A stretch of 64,000 nucleotides of DNA from Mesorhizobium sp. B2-7-2 (GCF_006440775.1 NZ_VFTZ01000009.1:62001-126000); one strand, 5' to 3'. Shown: positions 33,996 through 44,345, numbered from the stretch's first letter. The notes: generated by a model from the sequence alone, not told the origin. Made by a program: numbers and translations.

Positions 33996-36728
33996 CTACT
34001 GCTTCGTTGCCAGACCCTTCAGCCGGTAGAGCGCCTCCAGCGCCTCGCGCGGCGTCATCTCATCGGGATTGATCGCGCCAAGCGCTTCGCCCAGCGCATC
34101 GCTTTTGGCGGGTTTCGGGGCTTCGCGTTTCACCGCCACCGAAAACAGCGGCAGGTCGTCGACGAGCCGATTGGTCTTGCCCGAGACTTCGCCTTCTTCG
34201 AGCTGGTGCAGCACTTCCTTGGCGCGGGCGACGACCGCTTCCGGCAGGCCGGCGAGCCGCGCCACCTGCACGCCGTAGGAGCGGTCGGCCGCGCCCTTGC
34301 CGACCTCGTGCAGGAAGACGACGTCGCCTTCCCATTCCTTGACGCGCATGGTGACATTGTGAAGCCGGGGGAGCTTGCCGGCCAGCGCCGTCATCTCGTG
34401 GAAATGCGTGGCAAAGATCGCCCGGCAGCGGTTCTTCTCATGCAGATATTCGACGGCCGCCCAGGCGATCGACAGGCCATCGAAAGTTGCCGTGCCGCGG
34501 CCGATCTCGTCGAGGATGACCAGCGCCCGCTCGCCGGCCTGGTTGAGGATCGCCGCCGTCTCGACCATTTCGACCATGAAGGTCGAGCGGCCGCGCGCCA
34601 GGTCGTCCGAAGCGCCGACGCGCGAGAACAGCCGGTCGACGACGCCGATATGGGCGCTTTGCGCCGGCACGAAGGAGCCGGTCTGAGCGAGTATGGCGAT
34701 CAGCGCGTTCTGCCTGAGGAACGTCGACTTACCGCCCATATTCGGGCCGGTGAGCAGCCAGATCGCGCCGGCCTTGGCGCCGCCCTGGGGCGACAGGTCG
34801 CAATCATTGGCCACGAACGGGCCTTCGCCGGAACGTCTGAGCGCCTGTTCGACCACCGGGTGACGCCCACCGGCAATTTCGAAGGCGAGGCTCGAATCCA
34901 CCAGCGGCCGGCACCAGCCCTCGCTTTCGGAAAGCAATGCCAGAGCCGATGAAACATCCAGAGCCGCAAGCGCGTCGGCGCCGGCGCGGATCCGTTCGGC
35001 CTCTCCCACCACTTCCGCCGTCAGCCGTTCGAAGGCGGCAAGCTCGATGCCGAGCGCCCGGTCGGCGGCGTTGGCGATCTTCGATTCCAGCTCCGCCAGT
35101 TCGGTCGTGGTGAAGCGCATGGCGTTGGCCATGGTCTGGCGATGGATGAAGCGCGCCTTGGCGGTGTCGCTGCCGGTCATGATCGAATGGTGATTGGCCG
35201 TCACCTCGATGTAATAGCCGAGCACATTGTTGTGCCGGATCTTCAGCGAACGGATGCCGGTTTCCTCGATCAGCGAGCGCTCAAGTCCGGCGATCACTTT
35301 GCGCGATTCGTCGCGCAATGCCCGCATCTCGTCGAGCTCGGCATTGTAGCCAGACCGCACGAAGCCGCCGTCGCGCTTGATCAGCGGCAGCTCGTCGTCG
35401 AGCGCCTCGCTGAGGTGGCGGGCAAGCGCCTCCGGCAAGGCGTGGATCGCGGCCAGTGCCGCGGCGAGTTCGGCGGGCAGGACGGCCGCTGCGAACAATT
35501 CGGCGATCGCGCCGGCCGCCTCGAAGCCGGCGCGCAGCGCGCCCAGATCGCGCGGTCCGCCGCGGTTGAGCGCCAGCCTGGACAGCGCGCGCGGCATGTC
35601 GGCGACGCTTTTGAGACTCGCGCGCAGGCCCTGGCAAAGCCGCGTCTCGGAGCGGAAGAACGACACCGAATCCAGTCGGGCCGCAATCGCCGCCGGGTCG
35701 GTCAGCGGCGCCATCAGACGGTCGGCGAGCAATCGCGCGCCGCCGCCGGTCACGGTGCGGTCGATCGCCTTGAACAGCGAGCCGTCGCGATTGCCGGACA
35801 GCGTGCGCAAAAGTTCCAGATTGGCGCGGGTCGCCGGATCGATGAAGAGCGTCGAGCCCTGCTCCTCGCGCTCGGGGCGCGACAGCGGCGGCCGCTCCGC
35901 TTTCTGCGTTTTTTCGACATAGGCGATGGCGCCCGAGATCGCCGACAGCTCGGCGCGCGAAAACGTGCCGAAACTGTCCGGCGTCGCGACGTCGAAGAAG
36001 CGGGCGATGCGTCCGGTGGCTGAGGCCGAATCGAACAGCGACGGCGGCTGCGGATTGGCGACGCGGCCCAGCACGTCGAACACGGGCCTGAGCTCCGGAT
36101 CATGGAAAACCGGCTCGGCGACGATCAGCTCGCGCGGGTCGACGCGGAAGATGTCGGCAAGCAGCCGCTCGGCGCTCGTCTCGGCGACGCGGAAGGCGCC
36201 GGTCGAAATGTCGATCCAGGCCAGCGCAAAGCCGGCCTGGCTGGTCGCGCCCCCCTTCACGCGGCCGAGCGCCATCAGGAAGCTCGATTCCGAGGGCGCG
36301 AGCAGCTTGTCCTCGGTGATGGTGCCCGGCGTGACCAGCCGCACCACGTCGCGCCGCACCACCGATTTGGAGCCGCGTTTCTTGGCTTCGGCCGGGTCCT
36401 CGATCTGCTCGCAGACGGCGACGCGAAAACCTTGCGCGATCAGCTTCTGCAGATAGTCGTCCGCCGCATGCACCGGCACGCCGCACATCGGGATGTCATT
36501 GCCCTGGTGCTTGCCGCGCTTGGTCAAGACGATGCCCAGCGCCTGGCTCGCCTTCTCTGCATCGTCGAAGAACAGCTCGTAGAAATCGCCCATACGGTAG
36601 AACAGCAGCGAATCCGGGTTCGCCGCTTTGATCTCGATGAATTGCTCCATCATCGGCGTGACGCCGCCCGTGACAAAAGCTGCCGGTGCCGCCGTGGCGT
36701 TGTGTTCTTCCGGGGTACGCATATTCAT
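33996..36728 (-). CDS. mutS: DNA mismatch repair protein MutS
   Basis: 910 residues, slightly longer than enterobacterial MutS as is usual in rhizobia. The mismatch-recognition motif is present ([19 protein letters not shown], containing the F-x-E wedge). The ATPase has Walker [10 protein letters not shown] near residue 660, followed by [12 protein letters not shown] and ATHFHEM. It recognises mispairs and recruits MutL. It lies divergent from the glycosyltransferase-like gene. Confidence 0.98.
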   Translation of the reverse strand: MNMRTPEEHNATAAPAAFVTGGVTPMMEQFIEIKAANPDSLLFYRMGDFYELFFDDAEKASQALGIVLTKRGKHQGNDIPMCGVPVHAADDYLQKLIAQGFRVAVCEQIEDPAEAKKRGSKSVVRRDVVRLVTPGTITEDKLLAPSESSFLMALGRVKGGATSQAGFALAWIDISTGAFRVAETSAERLLADIFRVDPRELIVAEPVFHDPELRPVFDVLGRVANPQPPSLFDSASATGRIARFFDVATPDSFGTFSRAELSAISGAIAYVEKTQKAERPPLSRPEREEQGSTLFIDPATRANLELLRTLSGNRDGSLFKAIDRTVTGGGARLLADRLMAPLTDPAAIAARLDSVSFFRSETRLCQGLRASLKSVADMPRALSRLALNRGGPRDLGALRAGFEAAGAIAELFAAAVLPAELAAALAAIHALPEALARHLSEALDDELPLIKRDGGFVRSGYNAELDEMRALRDESRKVIAGLERSLIEETGIRSLKIRHNNVLGYYIEVTANHHSIMTGSDTAKARFIHRQTMANAMRFTTTELAELESKIANAADRALGIELAAFERLTAEVVGEAERIRAGADALAALDVSSALALLSESEGWCRPLVDSSLAFEIAGGRHPVVEQALRRSGEGPFVANDCDLSPQGGAKAGAIWLLTGPNMGGKSTFLRQNALIAILAQTGSFVPAQSAHIGVVDRLFSRVGASDDLARGRSTFMVEMVETAAILNQAGERALVILDEIGRGTATFDGLSIAWAAVEYLHEKNRCRAIFATHFHEMTALAGKLPRLHNVTMRVKEWEGDVVFLHEVGKGAADRSYGVQVARLAGLPEAVVARAKEVLHQLEEGEVSGKTNRLVDDLPLFSVAVKREAPKPAKSDALGEALGAINPDEMTPREALEALYRLKGLATKQ

Positions 36729-36858
36729 CCCGGCACGCTAGCAGATGTGGGCGGGCGGTTTAATGCCGGCGGCTGCAAAAACGGGGGACGAGCGGGCCGT
36801 TGCCGCCACCAGCAGGACGGGCGCGCAGGGCGTGTTGCCTCATGCCGCCGGCCGACAT

Positions 36859-38082
36859 ATGGATCGTTCGGGTGTCATGAGAAGACAGCGGGCGATGAAG
36901 AAGGACGGACACGAGACGTTCGAGGAGATGGTCGGCCCTGTCGGCTCGCCGCTCGGGCGGGTGCGGCTTCTTGCCACCAACCGCGCCAACCGTACCAAAA
37001 CCAAAATCAGGGCGTGGGTGCGGACACGGTTTCCCTTCATCCTGCCGACGCGCGGGCCGCTCTCCGGCCTCGATGGCGGCATCGACATACCCGTCCATAT
37101 CTTCAGTCGCGATCCGTTGATCCTCTACATACCTGTCGGCGGCCGGCGCCCGCTCTACGCACTCGCTGCTCTCTGCCGGCGGATGGTGCCACGGCGCGCT
37201 ACCTTCCTTCTGATGCCGAACTGGACGCTGGAGAGGCCCAGCGTCGTCGAGCAGATACGCAAGGATCTCGCGTGGTTCGCCGCGGTCTGCCCCAACCATG
37301 ACCTGATCTTTCTCTGCAACACAGAGGAAGAGCGCCGTCTGATTGCAGGCGTTGGCGGCACAGCGATCTTCTCCAACCACAATCTGATGATCTCGGAAGA
37401 CGTCTTCCAGCCGCTGCCGGACGTGCCGGTCGAGTACGATGCCGTCTACAATGGCCGCATCTCGCACACCAAGCGGCACCACCTCGCCTTCGAGATCGAA
37501 AGACTGGTCCATGTGACGTCCTCGATCGGCGAATTGCCGCCGGCCGGCGACCGCGCCTTCATCCACCGGCTGCAGGCGCAATCGCCGCTTCACAGCATCG
37601 CCAATCCGCTCGTTGACGGCCTGCCCGGGCGGATGCCGCCTTACGAGGTCAACCGCGTCTACAACCGGGCCGCGGTCGGGCTCTGCCTGTCGGCGGTGGA
37701 AGGGGCGATGTATTCCAGCATGGAGTATCTGCTGGCCGGTCTGCCGATCGTCTCGACGCCGAGCATCGGCGGCCGCGATGTCTATTTCGATCCGGACTAT
37801 TGCCTTATCGCCGAGCCGGAGCCGGCCGCAATCCGCCGTGCGGTCGAGCGACTTCGCGACCGCGCTATCCCGCGCGAGGAGATTCGCGGCCGCACGCTGG
37901 AACGGGTGCGGGCGGAACGGCTGGAACTGATGGCCTATCTCTCGGCGCTTAAGCAGCGCATGGGAAGCTACGATCCGCCTTTCTCCGAATGGCCGTTCGC
38001 CGGCACCTCCGGGCTGACGCGGTGGGCCCCGGTAGGCGAGCACCTGCGCGAGATTGCCGCGATCTCATCGGGCAAGATCTGA
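36859..38082 (+). CDS. Glycosyltransferase-like protein (GT-B type C-terminal region)
   Basis: About 407 residues. The start is uncertain; ATGs at 36859, 36877 and 36895 are all possible, and the frame opens at 36745. The C-terminal half resembles family 1-type glycosyltransferases: NRAAVGLCLSAVEGAMYSSM, then EYLLAGLPIVSTPSIGGRD, the sugar-nucleotide-binding E-x7-E-like loop. The middle part has NHNLMISEDVF and YNGRISHTKRHHLA. No signal peptide. Acceptor and donor are unknown. It separates mutS from maeB, which adjoin in Sinorhizobium. Confidence 0.78.
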   Translation: MDRSGVMRRQRAMKKDGHETFEEMVGPVGSPLGRVRLLATNRANRTKTKIRAWVRTRFPFILPTRGPLSGLDGGIDIPVHIFSRDPLILYIPVGGRRPLYALAALCRRMVPRRATFLLMPNWTLERPSVVEQIRKDLAWFAAVCPNHDLIFLCNTEEERRLIAGVGGTAIFSNHNLMISEDVFQPLPDVPVEYDAVYNGRISHTKRHHLAFEIERLVHVTSSIGELPPAGDRAFIHRLQAQSPLHSIANPLVDGLPGRMPPYEVNRVYNRAAVGLCLSAVEGAMYSSMEYLLAGLPIVSTPSIGGRDVYFDPDYCLIAEPEPAAIRRAVERLRDRAIPREEIRGRTLERVRAERLELMAYLSALKQRMGSYDPPFSEWPFAGTSGLTRWAPVGEHLREIAAISSGKI

Positions 38083-38217
38083 CTGCTTGTCTCTGCCAAC
38101 GGAAGAACAAAATCGCTGGATCGCTTGGCGGTTTACAGCGGCGGCGTGTACCCTTAAGCGGGTAATTCAAAACAATGCGCCTCAAGAGCGCGAAATGGTG
38201 GGAGAAACGTCAGCGAC

Positions 38218-40497
38218 ATGGCCAGGAAAACGGAAAGCAGCGGCCCCTCCGTCAGCCCCGAGGAGGCGCTGGAGTTCCACGCCATGGGACGGCCCGGCAA
38301 GCTGGAGATCGTCGCCACCAAGCCGATGGCGACGCAACGCGATCTGAGCCTCGCCTATTCGCCGGGCGTCGCCGTTCCCGTGCGCGCCATCGCCGAGGAT
38401 CCGAGCCGCGCCTTCGACTATACGACGCGCGGCAACATGGTCGCCGTCATCTCCAACGGCACCGCCATCCTCGGTCTCGGCAATCTCGGCGCGCTGGCCT
38501 CGAAGCCGGTGATGGAAGGCAAGGCGGTGCTGTTCAAGCGCTTCGCCGATGTCGATTCGATCGACCTCGAAGTGGCGACCGAGGACGCCGAAGAGTTCAT
38601 CAATTGCGTGCGCTTCCTCGGGCCGTCCTTCGGCGGCATCAACCTGGAGGATATCAAGGCGCCGGAGTGCTTCATCATCGAGCAGCGGCTGCGCGAGCTG
38701 ATGGACATCCCGGTCTTCCATGACGATCAGCATGGCACGGCCATCATCTCGGCCGCCGGGCTGATCAACGCGTTGGAGATCACCGGCCGCGACATGAAGA
38801 TCACGAAGATGGTCTGCAACGGCGCTGGCGCCGCCGGCATCGCCTGCATCGAATTGATGAAGGCGATGGGTTTTTCGCCGGAAAACATCATCCTGTGCGA
38901 CACCAAGGGCGTGGTCTTCCAGGGCCGTACCGAAGGCATGAACCAGTGGAAGTCGGCGCATGCGGTCAAGACCGAGGCGCGCAGCCTGGCCGAAGCGCTG
39001 GACGGCGCAGACGTCTTCCTCGGCCTGTCCGCCAAGGGCGCGCTCACCACCGCCATGGTGCAGTCGATGGCCAAGAACCCGATCATCTTCGCCATGGCCA
39101 ATCCCGATCCGGAGATCACGCCGGAGGAAGTGGCCGAGATCCGCACCGACGCCATCATGGCCACCGGCCGCTCCGACTACCCCAACCAGGTCAACAATGT
39201 TCTGGGCTTCCCCTATATCTTCCGCGGCGCGCTGGATGTGCGCGCCACCACCATCAATGACGAGATGAAGATCGCGGCCGCCAGGGCGCTTGCCGAGCTG
39301 GCGCGTCAGGACGTGCCGGACGACGTCGCCGCCGCCTATCAGGGCAACCGGCCGAAATTCGGCCCCAACTACATCATCCCGGTGCCGTTCGATCCGCGCC
39401 TGATCTCGGCGATCCCGCTGGCGGTGGCCAAGGCGGCAATGGAATCCGGTGTCGCCCGCAAGCCGATCCTCGACCTCGACCGCTATGCGCAGGAACTGTC
39501 CGCCCGCCGCGACCCGATCGCCTCGACCTTGCAGCGCATCTACGACCGCGTGCGCCGCCAGCCCAAGCACATCGTCTTCGCTGAGGGCGAGGAGGAGCAG
39601 GTGATGCGCGCCGCCGTCTCCTATGTGAACCAGAGGCTCGGCACGGCGATCCTGCTCGGCCGCGACGACGTCATCAAGGACAATGCCCGAAATGCCGGCA
39701 TCGACTTGAACAAGCCGGGCCTCGAGATCATCAACGCCAGGCTGTCGCGCCGCAACGGCATCTACACCGACTATCTCTACGAGCGCATGCAGCGGAAGGG
39801 TTTCCTGTTCCGCGACTGCCAGCGGCTGATCAACAACGACCGCAACCATTTCGCCGCCTGCATGGTGGCGCTGGGCGACGCCGACGGCATCGTCACGGGT
39901 GTGACGCGCAACTATTCCACCGCGCTCGACGACGTGCGCCGCATCATCGACGCCAAGCCGGGCCACCGGGTCATCGGCGTCTCGATCGTGCTCGCTCGGG
40001 GCAGGACGGTGCTGGTCGCCGACACCGCCGTGCACGACATGCCGAACGCCGAGCAGATCGCCGACATCGCCGAGGAGGCGGCCGGCTTCGCCCGCCGCAT
40101 GGGTTACGAGCCGAGACTTGCCATGCTCGCCTACTCGACCTTCGGCCATCCGCAGGGCGAGCGTTCCGAGCGCGTGCAGGAGGCGGTGCGCATCCTCGAC
40201 AAGCGCCGCGTCGATTTCGAGTATGACGGCGAGATGGCGGCCGACGTGGCGCTGAACCCGCGCGCCATGGCGCAGTATCCTTTCATTCGCCTGACCGGCC
40301 CGGCCAATGTGCTGGTGATGCCCGCCTTCCACTCGGCCTCGATCTCGACCAAGATGCTGCAGGAACTTGGCGGCTCGACCGTCATCGGCCCGCTGCTGGT
40401 CGGCCTCAACAAGCCGGTCCAGATCGTCTCGCTCAACGCCAAGGACTCAGATATCGTCAACATGGCGGCGATCGCGGCCTATACGGCGGGGAATTGA
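38218..40497 (+). CDS. maeB: NADP-dependent malic enzyme with phosphotransacetylase-like domain
   Basis: 759 residues (Tme in Sinorhizobium). The malic enzyme N-terminal domain (about 20-160) includes LSLAYSPGVAVP and VFHDDQHGTA; the NAD(P)-binding domain follows with GAGAAGIACIELM. The C-terminal about 320 residues are the phosphate acetyltransferase-like domain (IVFAEGEEEQVMRAA onwards), which is regulatory rather than catalytic in this family. It decarboxylates malate to pyruvate, making NADPH. GGTGGGAGAAACG lies upstream of the ATG. A strong terminator follows. Confidence 0.97.
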   Translation: MARKTESSGPSVSPEEALEFHAMGRPGKLEIVATKPMATQRDLSLAYSPGVAVPVRAIAEDPSRAFDYTTRGNMVAVISNGTAILGLGNLGALASKPVMEGKAVLFKRFADVDSIDLEVATEDAEEFINCVRFLGPSFGGINLEDIKAPECFIIEQRLRELMDIPVFHDDQHGTAIISAAGLINALEITGRDMKITKMVCNGAGAAGIACIELMKAMGFSPENIILCDTKGVVFQGRTEGMNQWKSAHAVKTEARSLAEALDGADVFLGLSAKGALTTAMVQSMAKNPIIFAMANPDPEITPEEVAEIRTDAIMATGRSDYPNQVNNVLGFPYIFRGALDVRATTINDEMKIAAARALAELARQDVPDDVAAAYQGNRPKFGPNYIIPVPFDPRLISAIPLAVAKAAMESGVARKPILDLDRYAQELSARRDPIASTLQRIYDRVRRQPKHIVFAEGEEEQVMRAAVSYVNQRLGTAILLGRDDVIKDNARNAGIDLNKPGLEIINARLSRRNGIYTDYLYERMQRKGFLFRDCQRLINNDRNHFAACMVALGDADGIVTGVTRNYSTALDDVRRIIDAKPGHRVIGVSIVLARGRTVLVADTAVHDMPNAEQIADIAEEAAGFARRMGYEPRLAMLAYSTFGHPQGERSERVQEAVRILDKRRVDFEYDGEMAADVALNPRAMAQYPFIRLTGPANVLVMPAFHSASISTKMLQELGGSTVIGPLLVGLNKPVQIVSLNAKDSDIVNMAAIAAYTAGN

Positions 40498-40538
40498 CGC
40501 GCCGCTGGGCGCACCGGTTTTCGCCGAACCGAAAAGGC

Positions 40539-40575
40539 AGAAGGCCCGCGGCGATGCCGCAGGCCTTCTTTTTGC
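40539..40575. terminator. Bidirectional terminator between maeB and porin
   Basis: AGAAGGCCCGCGGC (40539-40552), loop GAT, GCCGCAGGCCTTCT (40556-40569) and a T-run: 14-bp stem with one mismatch. An A-run precedes it on the other side, so it can serve both convergent genes. Confidence 0.92.
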
Positions 40576-40588
40576 TTTTTAGGATCGA

Positions 40589-41749
40589 TCAGAAATTGCG
40601 CTGGAAACGGACGATGCCGCCGACGCTGTTCTTCTTGTCGGCCTTGGTCCAGTCGACGACATTGGTGTCACCGAGCCCATCGTCAAACCTGCCGAAATGG
40701 TCCCAATCAACTTCGCCTGTGATCGTGAAGCCCGGAACGATGGTGTAGGCGATGTTCGCAGCCACGGCGTAGTTCTTGTCGTCGTCAGCCGAAGCCTGGA
40801 GGTTGAACGAAGTCTTGGCGTCGAACTTGTAGGTGCCGCCACCCCAGACAGCCCAATTGCCGCCCCACGGCTTGTAGAAGCCCCGGCCATGGGTGTTGAT
40901 GGTGTTACCCGTGTCGCGGAAGTTATCATCGGTACCGTAGCCGCCCATGATGAACAACGTCAGTTCCTTGGTGACATTGACGTCCAGGCGAACCTTGCCG
41001 GCCACTTCCTCATAGGCGCTGTCGTAGGCGACGACGCCGGTGACCGCGCCCCAGTCGCCTTTGTACTTCACGCCGCCGACGACATGCGGAACATAGCTGT
41101 CGATCGTGCCGGAAATAATGCCCGTACCCGTGCCGGTGACAAGACCTGTAACGTCAGAACCTTCTTCAAGCGAGATGACGCCCGAGAAGCCGTTGCCAGC
41201 GTCGAAGTAGTAGCTGACGAGGTCGGTGTCCTTGATGCCGTACGGGATGATCGTGTCCTGGATGACGTTACCGGCGTAGCCGATGAACGAGTCGTAAACC
41301 GATTCGTCCTTACCGACGCGCAGGCCGCCGAGCTGGATCCATGCGAAGTTCAGCGACACGTTCGACGGACCGCCATTCGGGAAGTTGAAGCGCGTCTCGG
41401 TATAGGTCTTCAAGGTGCCGAGCTCGGTCTCCTGACCGGTCCAGGTCTTCAGCGCAAAACGGGCGTTCTTCTTCCAAGTGCTCTGCAGGTCGCCGTCCTG
41501 AACGTCTCTGGTCTTGCGGCCGTCGAGGGAGCCGATGTCGCCGAAGCCGGCGTCATAGCGGATGTAGCCGCCGACGCGCAGGCAGGTCTCGGTGCCGGGG
41601 ATGTAGAAGTAGCCGGCGCCGTAGACGTCGCAGATCTTCACGTATTCGGCCGGTTCCGGCTCGGCAACGGTCACCGCGTCGGCGGCGCGGGCGCCCGAAA
41701 CTGCGATCAGAGCCGCAGCGGAGCCGAGTAGAAGGCTCTTGATGTTCAT
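40589..41749 (-). CDS. Porin (Porin_2 family, Omp2/RopA-like)
   Basis: 386 residues. Signal peptide MNIKSLLLGSAAALIAVSGA with cleavage after ARA, then AVTVAEPEPAEYVKICDVYG, the invariant start of rhizobial and Brucella general porins, with its cysteine pair (KICDVYG and ETCLRVGGY). A 16-stranded trimeric barrel is expected; the C terminus ends in phenylalanine (VRFQRNF). It is a major outer-membrane pore. Its codons and sequence are less GC-rich than average, as for a highly expressed gene. Confidence 0.95.
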   Translation of the reverse strand: MNIKSLLLGSAAALIAVSGARAADAVTVAEPEPAEYVKICDVYGAGYFYIPGTETCLRVGGYIRYDAGFGDIGSLDGRKTRDVQDGDLQSTWKKNARFALKTWTGQETELGTLKTYTETRFNFPNGGPSNVSLNFAWIQLGGLRVGKDESVYDSFIGYAGNVIQDTIIPYGIKDTDLVSYYFDAGNGFSGVISLEEGSDVTGLVTGTGTGIISGTIDSYVPHVVGGVKYKGDWGAVTGVVAYDSAYEEVAGKVRLDVNVTKELTLFIMGGYGTDDNFRDTGNTINTHGRGFYKPWGGNWAVWGGGTYKFDAKTSFNLQASADDDKNYAVAANIAYTIVPGFTITGEVDWDHFGRFDDGLGDTNVVDWTKADKKNSVGGIVRFQRNF

Positions 41750-42103
41750 TTTCTTGAATCTCCAGTCAAAGGTTCAAGACAGGCCTGACGTGCCGTTCGG
41801 CTTTGCCACCCCCGTCCCCATCGTTGAAAAAGCACGCGCACCGGCGCCGCTTCTTCGCCTTGGACATGGCCTAATCGTTGGCCTCACACAACAGGGATTG
41901 TGTCGGAAAGGCGGCCTTTTGAACGCTTGTGGAAGTCTTGTTGCGCAAATATCACGTCACATAAATGCAAAGATGGGACATTCTGAACAATAAGTACAAT
42001 CGGAACACAGGATAACCTGTGTAATGTGCCAAATGTGCCAATTATTACAGTTTTATGACGGATAATTTGCCGGATAAATTTCTGAGAATCCGGGTAAACA
42101 TAG
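41750..42103 (-). promoter_or_regulatory. Porin upstream region with inverted and direct repeats
   Basis: A long non-coding stretch ahead of the porin, AT-rich near its far end. It holds an inverted repeat ACACAGG (42005-42011) and CCTGTGT (42016-42022) and a 9-bp tandem direct repeat AATGTGCCA at 42023-42031 and 42032-42040. These look like regulator sites for this strongly expressed gene; a long 5' untranslated leader is likely. I could not pick a core promoter with confidence. Confidence 0.45.
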
Positions 42104-42131
42104 AAAAAATTGACTCCGCGAAACGGGAGTC
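42103..42131 (-). terminator. Terminator of the MbcA/ParS-like gene
   Basis: On the minus strand: GACTCCCG, loop, CGGAGTC, then AATTTTTT. The stem (42112-42131) overlaps the stop codon of the gene at 42130, so the last codons form one arm of the terminator. Confidence 0.75.
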
Positions 42132-42837
42132 AGGATAGAGTGCGGGCGGCGCGGATGACGTCCTCGACCGTGTCTTGCCGTAACATCTCGATGGGGATGC
42201 GGCCGTCGAGCTCGGGCGAGGGTCGGGTTAGCCAGAACCAGGCAAGCCTCGGATTGGCGATCGCCGAAAGCACGCCGCTGATCCCCGGAACCGGCCTGCC
42301 GTCGACGAACTGGGCCAATGGGAAGACATGCTTGCGGCCGCCCTTGCGCAGCGCGACGACCTCGCCGCGCCTTTGCCAGCGATGCAGCGTGGACCGCGGG
42401 ATACGGAGCTTGTCCTCGAGATAGGTGGAGCCGGCGACTTCGCCGGCCCAATCCTCGATCAGCATCGACTGGAGATCCGCGGCGCGCTCGGCGATCTGCG
42501 GTGCAATCGGCCTTCCTGCTTCCGGTTTCGGCGGGGTCTCGAAGCTGCGGTCGGGGAGGGTCGAATCCCCCCTCGCTATCTTTTCCGCAATTGCGCGCAG
42601 AAAATCGGAGGCAAGGCCGGTCCAATCGCCCTTGAAGGAATCGATTGCAAGGCGCTGCGCAGATGGCAGGAAGGGAAGGGCAGCGGCCACATGGCCGGCA
42701 ATCTTGCCGGCTGAAGTCAGCGCCTCGGTGTCAAGCAGGACGCCCTGCCGCATCAGCGCCTGCTGCACCGCCTCGGCGACCAGGCCTGCCAATGCCTCTT
42801 GTGAAATCCCGTCGGACGAGTTCTGGAATCTGGTCAT
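42130..42837 (-). CDS. MbcA/ParS/Xre antitoxin-like protein (DUF2384), orphan
   Basis: 235 residues from the ATG at 42837 (MTRFQNSSDG). A long helical N-terminal region is followed by a helix-turn-helix (YLEDKLRIPRSTLHRWQRRG, 139-158). The C terminus matches the toxin-binding domain of MbcA/ParS antitoxins (NPRLAWFWLTRPSPELDGRI, then PIEMLRQDTVEDVIRAA, about 195-231). These usually pair with RES-domain toxins, but none is adjacent: the neighbours are a porin and a sugar kinase. It may be a regulator derived from an antitoxin. A terminator overlaps its end. Confidence 0.75.
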   Translation of the reverse strand: MTRFQNSSDGISQEALAGLVAEAVQQALMRQGVLLDTEALTSAGKIAGHVAAALPFLPSAQRLAIDSFKGDWTGLASDFLRAIAEKIARGDSTLPDRSFETPPKPEAGRPIAPQIAERAADLQSMLIEDWAGEVAGSTYLEDKLRIPRSTLHRWQRRGEVVALRKGGRKHVFPLAQFVDGRPVPGISGVLSAIANPRLAWFWLTRPSPELDGRIPIEMLRQDTVEDVIRAARTLS

Positions 42838-43099
42838 GAATCTGTCTTGTGGCCCGCGCTCCTCCCAGGCGCCGGCGGATGCTGAAATTCTTATTGCGGA
42901 AAGCAAAAGCTGCGGCGGCAACGAACGCCGCGGCCCGGCAGGTTGCTGGCATGCATCTTCACACCCCTAGTTAAGCGTGCCGCAATGTCAGTCGCAGTAC
43001 GCCTCAGTTTGCGTGTAGGAGCGCTTTGTGACAGGGGCGCGACAGAGAAGCCAGTTTCGACCCTGTTGGCGGTGACGCAACGGTACTTATTGGGCAGCT

Positions 43100-44092
43100 C
43101 TAAAGAAGCCCCGCTTGCTCGGCCTCGCGACGTAGGTTCTGGCGCGGGCGCGGGCCGATCTGCTGGATCACCAGCCCAGCCGACAGCGAGCCGAGATCGC
43201 CGCAGTCCTTGAGGCTGCGGCCGGTCGTGTAGCCGTAAAGGAAGCCGGCAGCGTAGAGATCGCCGGCGCCGGTCGTGTCGACCAGCTCCTTGATCTTCGT
43301 CGCCTGGATGACGACGGTCTCGTCGCCGCGCACGATGACCGAGCCTTTTTCAGAACGGGTGACGGCGGCTATTCTGCAATCCTTGCGGATGGCGGCGAGC
43401 GCTTCCTCGAAGGAGGCGGTCTGATAGAGCGACTTGATCTCGTGGCTGTTGGCAAAGACGATGTCGACGGTGCCCGAACGCATCAGGTCGAGAAACTCGT
43501 CGCGGTAGCGGTCGACGCAGAAGGAATCCGATAGTGTCATCGACACTTCGCGGCCCGCCGCATGCGCCAGCTTGGCCGTCTGCCGAATGGCCTCCTTGGC
43601 GCGCGGCGGATCCCACAGATAGCCTTCGAAATAAGTCACCTTGGCGCCGGCGGCTTTGTCGGCCTCGACATCCTCGGGGCCAAGCTCGATGCAGGCGCCG
43701 AGATAGGTGTTCATCGAACGCTCGCCGTCGGGCGTGACGAAGATCATCGAGCGCGCCGTCGGCGGTTCGCCCTTGAGCGGTGCGGTATCGAAGGCCACGC
43801 CCTGGGCGTGGATGTCATGGGTGTAGATTTCGCCCAGCGCGTCGTTCGACACCTTGCCGAAGAAGGCGGCCCGTCCGCCGAGGCTGGCGACGCCGGCCGC
43901 GGTGTTGCCGGCGCTGCCGCCGGAAGCCTCGATCGCCGGCCCCATGCGGCTGTAAAGCAACTCGGCGCGCCTGGCGTCGATGAGGTTCATCGCGCCCTTG
44001 ATGATGCCGTTGGTCTCGAGAAAAGCTTCGTCGCACTGCGCGATGATGTCGACAATGGCATTGCCGATGCAAAGCACGTCATATTCCGGCAT
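43100..44092 (-). CDS. PfkB-family sugar kinase, probable adenosine kinase
   Basis: 330 residues from the ATG at 44092 (MPEYDVLCIGNAIVDI), with GGCGGAG six bases upstream. Ribokinase-fold features: substrate-side GGSAGNTAAGVASLGG near 60-75, and the anion-hole/catalytic motif DTTGAGDLYAAGFLYG near residue 270. Rhizobial orthologues are commonly called adenosine kinase, which would phosphorylate adenosine to AMP; other nucleosides or sugars cannot be excluded. It stands alone, divergent from the EamA gene. Confidence 0.9.
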   Translation of the reverse strand: MPEYDVLCIGNAIVDIIAQCDEAFLETNGIIKGAMNLIDARRAELLYSRMGPAIEASGGSAGNTAAGVASLGGRAAFFGKVSNDALGEIYTHDIHAQGVAFDTAPLKGEPPTARSMIFVTPDGERSMNTYLGACIELGPEDVEADKAAGAKVTYFEGYLWDPPRAKEAIRQTAKLAHAAGREVSMTLSDSFCVDRYRDEFLDLMRSGTVDIVFANSHEIKSLYQTASFEEALAAIRKDCRIAAVTRSEKGSVIVRGDETVVIQATKIKELVDTTGAGDLYAAGFLYGYTTGRSLKDCGDLGSLSAGLVIQQIGPRPRQNLRREAEQAGLL

Positions 44093-44308
44093 CAAAATCT
44101 CCGCCAAGGACCTAGCCGGCTATCTGGCATGCCGGCCGGGCGCGGGTCTAGCGACTTGGCATTGCTTTGCCTACCCCGAAAATCGCCATTGTCTTGCGAA
44201 GCACCGGCTGCGGCAGCGTTCGTGTCGAACTGGCCCATATCGACCGCGGCCTTCGCCGCTATGGTTTCACGGCGATCGAAACATTTCCGCGCCGCCATGG
44301 GCTAGAAG

Positions 44309-44345
44309 CAATTCCAGGAAAAGTGCGTGGCGGGTCCGGAATTGC
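44309..44345. repeat. Short intergenic palindrome, family F
   Basis: GCAATTCC (44309-44316) and GGAATTGC (44338-44345) enclose AGGAAAAGTGCGTGGCGGGTCC-like sequence. It lies in the gap between the kinase and the EamA gene. The AATTCCAGGAAAAGTG body is a common rhizobial dispersed palindrome; here the right arm appears shortened. Confidence 0.65.

Noticed and set aside
38182..40332. Minus-strand ORF of 716 residues opposite maeB
   Set aside because: Antisense shadow of the malic enzyme gene; His- and Arg-rich, no motif.
42541..42580. tRNA T-arm-like GGGTCGAATCCCCC
   Set aside because: No cloverleaf could be built around it and it lies inside the MbcA/ParS-like coding region.
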